Shown piece by piece: positions 1-6,464 of a stretch of 8,914 nt of DNA. The notes beneath the pieces were generated by a model, which had not been told where the DNA came from, searched no databases, and saw only the letters and a list, made by a program, of their open reading frames with translations. Position 1 is the stretch's first letter, and each line of letters opens with the position of its first letter. Source of the DNA: 66-474 sp036278635 (GTDB lineage Bacteria > Pseudomonadota > Gammaproteobacteria > Xanthomonadales > Rhodanobacteraceae). The stretch spans positions 1 through 8,914 of the forward strand of contig DASUKQ010000137.1 of assembly GCA_036278635.1 (NCBI GenBank), given 5' to 3'. Both the position numbers and the translations under genes were made by a program.

Positions 1-214
1 CCGGGTCAAAATGGGCCAGCAGGAATTGCTCGAAGAACCACGTGGTATGCGCGAGATGCCACTTCGTCGGGCTGGCATCGGGCATCGATTGCGCCACGGT
101 GTCCTCGGGCGCCAGGGTGGCGCACCAAGCCAGGGTGTCGCTGCGCACGCGGTCGTATTGCGACACCGCGTCGCCGGATTCAAGTCCATCGCTCGGAAAG
201 GGCTGTGCGGACAT
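1..214 (-). CDS. egtB: Ergothioneine biosynthesis protein EgtB, N-terminal part (cut by window edge)
   Basis: EgtB is the non-heme iron sulfoxide synthase that joins hercynine to a thiol donor (gamma-glutamylcysteine or cysteine) using O2, in the cytoplasm. Only the first 71 residues lie in the window. They include the DinB-like N-terminal motif SPTKWHLAHTTWFFE (about residues 48-62), a signature of proteobacterial and cyanobacterial EgtB. By alignment from memory with actinobacterial EgtB, His56 of the LAH element is the likely first iron ligand; the other two histidines lie outside the window. The ATG at 214-212 is preceded by AAGGA with good spacing. A weak promoter-like pair (TTCCAA at 278-273, TAGGGT at 256-251, 16-bp spacer) lies upstream on the same strand. 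The gene is divergent from the Rieske oxygenase, with 177 bp between starts. In many genomes egtD (histidine methyltransferase) follows egtB; here that would be beyond the left edge. Confidence 0.9.
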   Translation of the reverse strand, partial: MSAQPFPSDGLESGDAVSQYDRVRSDTLAWCATLAPEDTVAQSMPDASPTKWHLAHTTWFFEQFLLAHFDP

Positions 215-391
215 GTCCGGTTGTTCCTTCGCTGGGCGCGATTCCTTGTTACCCTACACCCCACACCCTTAATTGGAACAATCCGGACGTTCAGCCGATG
301 TGACGGATCGCGGTGGTCCTGGATGCATCGCCGCGTGCCGGAAGCGTGGCTGCCTCGGTGAAGCACGACCCTGCATGGCCCGGTACATGCG

Positions 392-1456
392 ATGACCCCA
401 CACGACGACCTCGCCTCGCAGTCGCTCGAATGTGCTTTTGCGCTGCCCGCGCGTTTCTACGCGGGCGCCGCCGGCGCCGAACGCGACCGGCGTGCGGTCT
501 TCGCGCGCGGATGGCAGTTGCTGGCACGAGCCGATCAACTGGCGGACACTGGCGATTATGTGGTCGGGGAAATCGCCGGCGTGCCACTGCTGCTGGTACG
601 GGGCGACGATGGCCGGCTGCGCGCCCTGCACAACGTATGTCGCCATCGCGCTGGACCCCTAGCACTGTGCGACGGACGCGGCGCCAGACGCCTGCGCTGT
701 CATTACCACGGCTGGAGCTATGGCCTCGACGGACGCCTGCTGAGCGCGACCGAAATGGAGGACGCCCGGGATTTCGACGCCGCCTCGATCCGGCTGCCCG
801 AGGCACACATCGCCGAATGGCGCGGCCTGGTGTTCGCCGCACTGGATCCCGTGGCGCCACTGGCGGAAACGCTCGCCGAAGTCGATGCGCGCCTCGGGTC
901 GCGCTCACTGGAAGACTACGCCTTCCACCGTCACTACGCCTACGACATGGCGTGCGACTGGAAGGTCTACATCGACAATTACCTGGAGGGCTACCACGTT
1001 CCGCATATCCACCCGGAACTCAACCGAATCCTGGATTATCGCGAGTACGTGGTCGAACCGGCGCGCTGGAATTCCCGGCAGCACAGCCCGCTCGCGAGCG
1101 ACGAGGCACTGTACGGCGAAGGCGAGGCGCTGTACTGGTTCGTGTGGCCCAACACGTTGCTCAACGTGCTGCCGGACCGCATGCAGACCAATCGGGTGAC
1201 GCCGTTGGAACCCGGTCGATGCCGGGTGACTTTCGATTACTTCTACCCGGCCGGCACGCCGGAGGTCGAATCACGCCACGCGCAGGACCACGCCTTCAGC
1301 GACCTCGTCCAGCGCCAGGACGTCGACATGTGCGAAATCGTGCAGCGTGGCCTCCAATCGGGCTCGTACCGGAGTGGCCGGCTCAACCCGAAGCGCGAGA
1401 ACGGCGTGCACCATTTCCACGAATTGCTGCGCGAGGCGTACCGCGCCATGGCTTGA
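392..1456 (+). CDS. Rieske [2Fe-2S] aromatic-ring-hydroxylating-type oxygenase, alpha subunit (quaternary-amine monooxygenase-like)
   Basis: This is a 354-residue Rieske non-heme iron oxygenase, a normal length for the family. Rieske cluster ligands are Cys83-x-His85 and Cys103-x2-His106 (motif CHYHGWSYGLDG). The catalytic domain carries E199-x2-H202-x4-H207 in NYLEGYHVPHIHPEL, the facial-triad histidines, and D310 in QRQDVDMCE is the probable third ligand. Glutamate at position 199, where ring dioxygenases such as naphthalene dioxygenase have aspartate, is the arrangement known from carnitine monooxygenase CntA. The C-terminal RENGVHHFHELL also fits the choline/betaine/carnitine oxygenase group. 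I infer oxidation or N-demethylation of a quaternary ammonium substrate; the substrate is unknown. A reductase partner is needed and is not in this window. The start at 392 is the only in-frame start, but has no obvious Shine-Dalgarno sequence. An AraC regulator lies downstream on the same strand. Confidence 0.88.
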   Translation: MTPHDDLASQSLECAFALPARFYAGAAGAERDRRAVFARGWQLLARADQLADTGDYVVGEIAGVPLLLVRGDDGRLRALHNVCRHRAGPLALCDGRGARRLRCHYHGWSYGLDGRLLSATEMEDARDFDAASIRLPEAHIAEWRGLVFAALDPVAPLAETLAEVDARLGSRSLEDYAFHRHYAYDMACDWKVYIDNYLEGYHVPHIHPELNRILDYREYVVEPARWNSRQHSPLASDEALYGEGEALYWFVWPNTLLNVLPDRMQTNRVTPLEPGRCRVTFDYFYPAGTPEVESRHAQDHAFSDLVQRQDVDMCEIVQRGLQSGSYRSGRLNPKRENGVHHFHELLREAYRAMA

Positions 1457-1536
1457 CGCGGCTGCGCACGAAGGTTCGCAGCGTCGATGGGCCATTTGCC
1501 CGTGGTGCCGGCTCGTCCGCAACGGGTCAGGCACCA
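1455..1536 (+). other. Cluster of stem-loops just after the Rieske oxygenase gene
   Basis: Three inverted repeats sit back to back after the stop codon at 1454-1456. The first, about 1455-1485, pairs GACGC and TGCG (with a GGC bulge) against CGCAGCGTC around a 10-nt loop. The second, near 1489-1501, pairs GGGC with GCCC. The third pairs TGGTGCC (1503-1509) with GGCACCA (1530-1536) around 20 nt. None is followed by a run of T, so these are not classic intrinsic terminators. They may protect the mRNA 3' end or act with Rho. The element GGGTCAGGCACC at 1524-1535 recalls REP-like intergenic repeats, but only one copy is visible. Confidence 0.3.
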
Positions 1537-1862
1537 TCCTTAGTTTGGCCCCTTGACGGGACGACCGCGACGCAACCGAAAATCCTCGACATACCAGATT
1601 CCGCGGGCTTGTCTGCCGTGTAGTCCATTGCCGGGTGCATACGGTACGAACTCCCGGTCCAGCGGTCACCCCCGCCCACGAGGCGGTGCCAGTGGGACGG
1701 GGCCACCGTGTGCAAGCTCCCGGAAGTGTCTCGGCACAAGCACCGACCAATATCTTGCGCAGCACATGTGCCAGACGTAGAGTGCAGTTTGGGACGCATT
1801 CGGGGACTTGCGCGACGTGGAGCGAAGGAGTTACGCCCGTCGTGCACAAAGGGGATTCGCGC
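1537..1862. other. Spacer between Rieske oxygenase and AraC regulator; no gene supported
   Basis: This roughly 330-bp stretch has open frames on both strands, but none has a recognisable domain or a good ribosome site. The reading frame of the AraC gene stays open through it back to about 1635, yet that extension has no family resemblance. A TTGACG box at 1553-1558 resembles a -35 element, without a convincing -10 at the right spacing. It probably holds the promoter and control sites of the AraC gene. Confidence 0.4.
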
Positions 1863-2981
1863 ATGCCTCAATCGGTCGTATTCCGAGACTGCCGGGGGCG
1901 CCTGCGCGATGGTCTGGCTGCTGGCCCGCACAATGTGTCGTCATGCGCGCAAATCGGGACCCGGGCTGCGCAATCCAGCGCGAATTCGGGGAAGGATCCG
2001 GGCACAGGCGTCCAACGTTGCGCCCCCACCTTCAGGAACGTTTCGACCCTCTGGGTGCCCGCACATCGGCGCTTCGATTACTGGCAAAGCCATTTCATGA
2101 CTCTACGCATGGATCGTCCGTTTGCCGCCGCCGGGGACTTCCATGGCGAGATGCTGCATACCACGCCATGGCAGGACACGATTTTCGTGCACCTGCGCCA
2201 CGATCCACTCATCTGCCGGTTTGGCGGGCGCGATCCCGATTCGATCGTACTCTTCCACGTCCGTTCTGGCGTGGTAAACATCCGGCATGGCCGTGACTCG
2301 ATCGTTTCCGTCGGCGCCCACGCCGGCCTGATGGTATTTGACCGCAACCGCCCGCTGGTCACGGTCCAACCGCAACCCTGCGCGATGACTTGCTTGATAT
2401 TGCCGCGGACGTTGGTCGCCGACGCGCTGGGCGCCCAGCCGGTGATGCGGGGGGACGCGGTGCGGCAGTTCCCGCATCCAGGCCCGCTGATCGGCGGCTT
2501 CCTGCGGCACCTCGATGACATGGTTGCGGCCGCCCCGCACTTTGAAGGCATGGACGTCGCCACGGCGGTGACCACGGCGCGCCATCTGGCCGCGACACTG
2601 CTGGCCAGGCGCAATCCTCGGCGATGGCGACTTTCCGAAGTGTTCGATGACTCCCTGCTGGCAAGTGCGCGCCACCTGCTCGACCTGCACGCCGGGCGAC
2701 CGGATCTCACCGCCCGGCAGGTCGCGATCATGCTCGGGTGTTCGCGCGCGCACCTGTACCGCGTGTTTGCACGCCGAGATACGACGGTCGCGAGGGAATT
2801 GCGCGAGATACGGTTGCGCCGCGCACGACGCCGGCTCGAGTCGGAGCCCGCAACTCCCATCGGAGCGGTCGCCTGGGAGTGTGGCTACTCAGACTTCTCC
2901 GCGTTCGGCAAGGCTTTTCGCCGCCACCATGGCATGACGCCGGGGGAGGTTCGATATCGGCGACGGTCCACAGAACGATAG
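1863..2981 (+). CDS. AraC-family transcriptional regulator with AraC-binding-like N-terminal domain
   Basis: This is a DNA-binding regulator of the AraC/XylS family. With the ATG at 1863 it has 372 residues. The C-terminal double helix-turn-helix runs from about 268 to 367: LTARQVAIMLGCSRAHLYRVF is helix-turn-helix one and IGAVAWECGYSDFSAFGKAF is two, ending in the typical MTPGEVR. The N-terminal half begins to look like the AraC-binding-like effector domain at about residue 57 (FRNVSTLWVPAHRRFDYW, then FHGEM). There is no DJ-1/PfpI-type domain, so it is not a GbdR-type betaine regulator. I chose ATG 1863 because AAAGGGG lies 8 bp upstream and the conserved N-terminus is kept. Alternatives are GTG 1935 (no ribosome site) and GTG 2055 (308 residues, closer to usual family length). 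It lies downstream of and parallel to the Rieske gene, a plausible but unproven target. Confidence 0.85.
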   Translation: MPQSVVFRDCRGRLRDGLAAGPHNVSSCAQIGTRAAQSSANSGKDPGTGVQRCAPTFRNVSTLWVPAHRRFDYWQSHFMTLRMDRPFAAAGDFHGEMLHTTPWQDTIFVHLRHDPLICRFGGRDPDSIVLFHVRSGVVNIRHGRDSIVSVGAHAGLMVFDRNRPLVTVQPQPCAMTCLILPRTLVADALGAQPVMRGDAVRQFPHPGPLIGGFLRHLDDMVAAAPHFEGMDVATAVTTARHLAATLLARRNPRRWRLSEVFDDSLLASARHLLDLHAGRPDLTARQVAIMLGCSRAHLYRVFARRDTTVARELREIRLRRARRRLESEPATPIGAVAWECGYSDFSAFGKAFRRHHGMTPGEVRYRRRSTER

Positions 2982-2986
2982 CCGCC

Positions 2987-3023
2987 CTGTGTGGGCGCCG
3001 CGGGGCCGGCGGCTGCCCCACAG
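2987..3023 (+). terminator. Strong stem-loop after the AraC gene, possible terminator
   Basis: CTGTG, GGGC and GCCGC (2987-3001, one bulged T at 2992) pair with GCGGC, GCCC and CACAG (3009-3023, one bulged T at 3014). This makes a 14-bp GC-rich stem with a 7-nt loop. It starts five bases after the stop codon of the AraC gene. No T-run follows, so it may work with Rho or as an mRNA 3'-end barrier. A second tiny hairpin, GTGC-TTC-GCAC, follows at about 3027-3037. Confidence 0.4.
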
Positions 3024-3231
3024 ACCGTGCTTCGCACAAGAAAGTCATCTCCTGAGACGCCAAACCTAACGCACGTGTGATCCCGGTCGCATTATTCGGC
3101 GATTCGTACCTTGTCCACGCGCGCAGAACCCATTGCTGCGCAGGGGTTGTCGAGACTCATCGTTCCCGGCAGGTGGCGGTCGCCCGCGCCGGAGCCTCGT
3201 TGTTTCGCAGGCGGTCTGGGAGGAAGCGAAC

Positions 3232-4854
3232 ATGTTGCTACGCCACACACTGCGGTCACCGGATTTCCGGCGAATGTCGTTTGGCCGGACGATGCTGTCG
3301 GCGATTGCCGCAGTATTCGTCGTGGTTTCACTGAGCGCTGCGCCGGCACGGGCAGAGGTCATCTACCTGCCGGGGTCGCTGAACTTCATCAGCAACGATC
3401 AAAGCATGTGGGGATCGGATACCGCATTCGTGAAATCGGATACGATTTTCGAGGGCACGGAGTGGAACGACGCGGGATTCAAGTTGGGAGGGATCACCGG
3501 CTGCAGCGATTGCGGGCTCTTTGGGTCCGACGACCGCTTCGGAGCGCAGGTTTCGGTCAATTCGTCCGGAAAGCTGGGCCTCGACTTCGGGTACTCGATC
3601 AACAGCGGTTCGGTTGACACCACCGCGGATTTCGGCGCGAAGGCCATCCTGCCGGACACGGTGTCTGCGAACACCTTCTTCAACATCGCGACGCAAAGCA
3701 ATCTCGATCGGGGCACGATCAGTACACAATCACCCGAAATCTCGGCATCCATGAGTGCGGTCATGCAGCTCTCCGGTTCAATAACCGGTGAGGGCTGTTT
3801 TCCACTGGCCGGCTGTGCGAGCAGCACCAGTTTCCTTCCGACGATCGACGTGAACCAGTCCATATTGTCGATCGATCCGAACGGGGTGGACCTGCTCAAA
3901 GGCATTCTGCCGGGCGGGAATCCACTGCTCCGCCTGTCGCTTGCCGACCAGGGCGTGTCGTTCAGCACGGGGTTGGGGGTGCCCGGCTTCAAGGTCACGA
4001 ACTCATACGGAAAGCCGATCTACACCACCCTGCCCCCGGGAGTTCCCACGACCAGCCTGGGTTCACTCGGCTTCAACGTACCGGACGTGAGCACCAGCAA
4101 TTCCGGTCCCGGGCCGACGATCAACTCTTTCGGAAAGGATAAAGTGTTCAACGTAAAACTGGATCTCGACGGGTTGTTGTCGGAGGCGATCTATGCTGCG
4201 ACAGATGTACCGGTGGCGTTTGGCACGGACATCCCACTCGGCGACCTTGGCAACATCCATATTGATCTGATCGATATCGATGTCGGACCTTATCTGGCCT
4301 TGAGCCAGGGGTTCGAGTTCGACCCGAAGTTGTGGGTCGACCTTGCGTTCAGCAACCCGGTCAACGTCGAGGGACTGGGATGGCAGATGGGTTGGGAGGG
4401 GCCATGGAATGACTTGCCGGCTTTCGCGATTTCGCAAACCACGACTTTCACACCGACATTTTTTCTCAACGCGATGCTCACGAATGATACGGGTCTTGTC
4501 CTTGGGTTGGACGGTACCTGGGAGCTCCTGAAGGTAAGCGGCAAACTGGGCATACTCCAAATTCCGGGGACCAGCCTGAACCAGGCGCTGGGTTGGGGCG
4601 ACAAAATGTTCGACGTAAGCACGCAGCCCATGTCCATCTACAACAACACGTTCAAGCTTGACGGATTCAACAGTATCCTGGCCAATCCCTTCACGCTGAC
4701 CCTCGGTGACGTTCAGGAGCCCGGCGGCGGCCCCCTGGGAGTTCCCGAGCCCGACAATTTGTTGTTGCTGCTGTTCGGCGTGTGTGCCCTGGCCGTATAC
4801 CGGAGGCTCGACTTGAGGGCGGCGAAGCGTGATCGCGCGACGAATCGCGCCTAG
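3232..4854 (+). CDS. PEP-CTERM sorting-domain exported protein
   Basis: This is a secreted or surface protein of 540 residues. The start at 3232 has an excellent ribosome site (GGGAGGAAG, 6-7 bp upstream). Residues 1-41 form a signal peptide: a basic stretch, a hydrophobic core AIAAVFVVVSLSA, and cleavage expected after APARA. The mature part is rich in Gly, Ser, Asn, Asp and Leu, beta-prone, with two cysteine pairs (C91/C94 and C189/C195); I do not recognise a named catalytic or binding domain. The C-terminus is a PEP-CTERM signal: VPEP at 504-507, hydrophobic segment about 509-523, then RR and a basic tail. Exosortase EpsH/XrtA-type enzymes process such signals in bacteria that make extracellular polysaccharide; no exosortase is in this window. 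The 15-residue tail after the RR is somewhat long, and its last 8 residues are encoded in the overlap with the next gene. Molecular function is unknown. Confidence 0.88.
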   Translation: MLLRHTLRSPDFRRMSFGRTMLSAIAAVFVVVSLSAAPARAEVIYLPGSLNFISNDQSMWGSDTAFVKSDTIFEGTEWNDAGFKLGGITGCSDCGLFGSDDRFGAQVSVNSSGKLGLDFGYSINSGSVDTTADFGAKAILPDTVSANTFFNIATQSNLDRGTISTQSPEISASMSAVMQLSGSITGEGCFPLAGCASSTSFLPTIDVNQSILSIDPNGVDLLKGILPGGNPLLRLSLADQGVSFSTGLGVPGFKVTNSYGKPIYTTLPPGVPTTSLGSLGFNVPDVSTSNSGPGPTINSFGKDKVFNVKLDLDGLLSEAIYAATDVPVAFGTDIPLGDLGNIHIDLIDIDVGPYLALSQGFEFDPKLWVDLAFSNPVNVEGLGWQMGWEGPWNDLPAFAISQTTTFTPTFFLNAMLTNDTGLVLGLDGTWELLKVSGKLGILQIPGTSLNQALGWGDKMFDVSTQPMSIYNNTFKLDGFNSILANPFTLTLGDVQEPGGGPLGVPEPDNLLLLLFGVCALAVYRRLDLRAAKRDRATNRA

Positions 4855-5476
4855 AACCCGTGCGTGCGTTGGGCTCTGTCTCGCCGCGACGATGCTGTTG
4901 TTGGCCGGGCCAGAAGCACGTGCCACGGACAACCAGGGCGAGTACGCCGTTCGCGGCGCCGGCCTCGTCAGTTGCGCGGTATTCAATCAGTCGCGCGAAA
5001 AGCACGACGACGTGTATCTTGTGGTGGCCGCGTGGATCGATGGTTACATTACCGCCGCCAACCAGTACGCGCCGGATACCTACGACGCCGCGCCATTCGA
5101 ATCCACCGAATTGTTTCTGACCATAGCGGGCCAGTACTGCCGGGATCATCCGAAAGTTCCGGTCGTCGCGGTGTTGCTTGACGTCATGAAGCGAATCTGG
5201 CCGGATCGCCTGACCCGGAAATCGGAAAAGGTGCCGATCACACATTCGGGGCATTCGACGCGGCTCTACGTCGAGATCATCCGGCGCATGCAGCGCAAGT
5301 TGCAATCGGCAGGCTATTACAAGGGGCCAATCGACGGAACGTTTTCTTCCCGGACCATTGAAGCACTCAAGGCATTTCAAAAGTCCATCGCGTTCAAACC
5401 GACGGGATTTCCCGATCAGGCAACGCTGTGGCGACTGCTGCAGGGCAAAGGGTCGGTCCACCAGCTCCAGGGTTGA
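4829..5476 (+). CDS. Exported peptidoglycan-binding domain protein
   Basis: This is a 215-residue predicted periplasmic or envelope protein. The GTG start at 4829 lies inside the end of the PEP-CTERM gene (26-bp overlap), with a GAGGGCGG purine stretch upstream; no other start keeps the signal peptide. Residues 1-32 are a signal peptide (CVGLCLAATMLLLAGPEARA, cleavage near 32). Residues about 43-125 form a small domain with two cysteines (C49, C104), probably disulfide-linked. The pattern AAWIDGYITAANQ...TYD...YCRDHP resembles small HdeA/Rap1a-like secreted domains; this is a judgement by eye. Residues about 148-205 are a PG_binding_1 repeat (MQRKLQSAGYYKGPIDGTF, then TIEALKAFQKS), which binds cell-wall peptidoglycan. 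No catalytic domain is visible. The overlap points to translational coupling with the PEP-CTERM gene and a shared role in the envelope. Confidence 0.85.
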   Translation: MIARRIAPRTRACVGLCLAATMLLLAGPEARATDNQGEYAVRGAGLVSCAVFNQSREKHDDVYLVVAAWIDGYITAANQYAPDTYDAAPFESTELFLTIAGQYCRDHPKVPVVAVLLDVMKRIWPDRLTRKSEKVPITHSGHSTRLYVEIIRRMQRKLQSAGYYKGPIDGTFSSRTIEALKAFQKSIAFKPTGFPDQATLWRLLQGKGSVHQLQG

Positions 5477-5739
5477 GCACGTAACCGATGGCAGGTAACG
5501 GCGACCTGTCCAGACGGCGCTTAACGGAAAGTAGGCGGTTCGACGGTTGATGGCTGCGGCATTGGCGCGTGCATCGTGCTGTCGGCTCCGACCTTCGCTT
5601 GTCGTCGGTGGGCGGCGGGAGTGCCGTGATATCCCAAGTGCCGCCCCGACAGGGCGAGAGGGCCCAGCTTCGCGAGGCGCAAATTCGCGGGACGCGGCCA
5701 TCCCTGCACGGTGTACGGTTACTCGTGTCTTGAAAATGT
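5477..5739. other. Spacer between convergent genes; no gene supported
   Basis: This stretch separates the end of the peptidoglycan-binding gene from the terminator of the minus-strand Gly/Tyr-rich gene. Short open frames exist on both strands, but they are arginine/alanine-rich and match nothing I recognise. A GGGCGGC/GCCGCCC pair near 5610-5650 could form a long-loop hairpin. No T-run terminator is seen for the plus-strand gene. Confidence 0.4.
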
Positions 5740-5768
5740 AAAAAGGCCCGGTTGGCGACAACCGGGCC
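5740..5768 (-). terminator. Rho-independent terminator of the Gly/Tyr-rich secreted protein gene
   Basis: Read on the minus strand, GGCCCGGTTG (5768-5759) pairs perfectly with CAACCGGGCC (5754-5745) around the 4-nt loop TCGC. Five T residues (5744-5740) follow at once. The 10-bp perfect stem plus T-tract, 23 bp after the stop codon at 5792, is a textbook intrinsic terminator. On the plus strand the hairpin is followed by CTGCGG, so it is directional. Confidence 0.92.
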
Positions 5769-5791
5769 CTGCGGACTTCGACTGTTACCCG

Positions 5792-6331
5792 TCAGTGGCC
5801 ATGGCGTTGGTAATAATGGCCCTGGTTGCCACGGCCGTGGCCGTTGTAGTGGCCACCCCGATAATGGCTTCCACGGTTGCCGTAATAGCCATTGCCGTAA
5901 TGGCCGTGGGATCCGCCGTAGTACGAGCGATTGTTGTTGTAGCGATAGCCCGAGCGGCTGCCACTGCTGTAAACCACGCCGATGTTCACGCGGCTGCCGT
6001 AGCCGTAGCCGGGATAGGCGTAGCCCGCGTTCCCGTACGAGTACGCGGGATATCCACCGTAATACCCTGCCCCCGGATACGCCGGCGGCGGGTAGTTGTA
6101 ACCGTAGCCGGCGCCGTAGTAATCGCGATGGTTGTTCTGGCTGGCGCTGACCAGCACGCCGCCGATCACGGCTCCCACGACCAGCGCGCCAATGACGTCG
6201 GCATTGCTGTTGCCCGAATGACGGTAATGACCGTTGCCCGCCAAAGCCGTCGGCGCAGCCAGCACGCACGCAACCACCAACGCGCACGCGACCATGAACT
6301 TGTTGCGAATCGAGAGAGAGGTCCGTTGCAT
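5792..6331 (-). CDS. Secreted glycine/tyrosine-rich protein with glycine-zipper-like segment
   Basis: This is a 179-residue exported low-complexity protein of unknown function. The ATG at 6331 has a ribosome site (AAGGGGTGA, about 6 bp upstream). An in-frame start at 6361 would overlap the promoter's -10 box and lacks such a site. Residues 1-31 are a signal peptide (KFMVACALVVACVLAAPTAL, cleavage after ALA). Residues about 44-63 (ADVIGALVVGAVIGGVLVSA) form a hydrophobic, small-residue segment like glycine-zipper membrane helices. Residues 70-112 are dominated by Tyr, Gly and Pro (YGYNYPPPAYPGAGYYGGYP), and 129-179 by Gly, His, Tyr, Asn and Arg. A central patch RVNIGVVYSSG is more ordinary sequence. 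It may be an envelope or matrix-associated structural protein; that is inference. It forms its own transcription unit with promoter and terminator. Confidence 0.8.
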   Translation of the reverse strand: MQRTSLSIRNKFMVACALVVACVLAAPTALAGNGHYRHSGNSNADVIGALVVGAVIGGVLVSASQNNHRDYYGAGYGYNYPPPAYPGAGYYGGYPAYSYGNAGYAYPGYGYGSRVNIGVVYSSGSRSGYRYNNNRSYYGGSHGHYGNGYYGNRGSHYRGGHYNGHGRGNQGHYYQRHGH

Positions 6332-6359
6332 GGCTGTCACCCCTTGGTAAGGTGGCGCC

Positions 6360-6388
6360 ATTATGACACGCGTGGCTAAATCTGAACT
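6360..6388 (-). promoter_or_regulatory. Probable sigma-70 promoter with extended -10 for the Gly/Tyr-rich gene
   Basis: On the minus strand an extended -10, TGTCATAAT (TGn plus CATAAT, the hexamer at 6365-6360), lies in the most AT-rich stretch of the region. A -35 candidate, TTCAGA, is 15 bp upstream, which is poor, but extended -10 promoters tolerate this. Transcription would begin near 6353 and give a leader of about 22 nt containing the AAGGGG ribosome site before the ATG at 6331. Confidence 0.5.
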
Positions 6389-6464
6389 GAAGAGTTTTGT
6401 TATTTAAACGCTAATCGTTCAGGCCCGGGGGGCGATGGCATGCGACGATCGACCACGCGCTGGC

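Noticed and set aside
313..1623. Long plus-strand open frame (436 codons) over the Rieske gene
   Set aside because: Its product is arginine-rich low-sense sequence with no domain; the overlapping frame at 392-1456 carries all Rieske and iron ligands. It is a high-GC shadow.
1527..1931. Minus-strand open frame in the spacer before the AraC gene
   Set aside because: No recognisable domain, no convincing ribosome site and irregular codon use. It overlaps the AraC start.
3038..3231. Sigma-54 or sigma-70 promoter for the PEP-CTERM gene
   Set aside because: PEP-CTERM genes can be sigma-54 dependent, so I looked for a GG-N10-GC element and for -35/-10 pairs, but found none good enough to report.
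4691..5761. Minus-strand open frame of 356 codons opposite the peptidoglycan-binding gene
   Set aside because: It lies opposite a gene with signal peptide and PG_binding_1 domain, has no domain of its own and runs through the terminator region.
5711..6379. Plus-strand open frame of 222 codons opposite the Gly/Tyr-rich gene
   Set aside because: Its Val/Ala-rich product is the antisense of Gly/Tyr/Asn codons. The minus strand has promoter, ribosome site, signal peptide and terminator, so the plus frame is a shadow.
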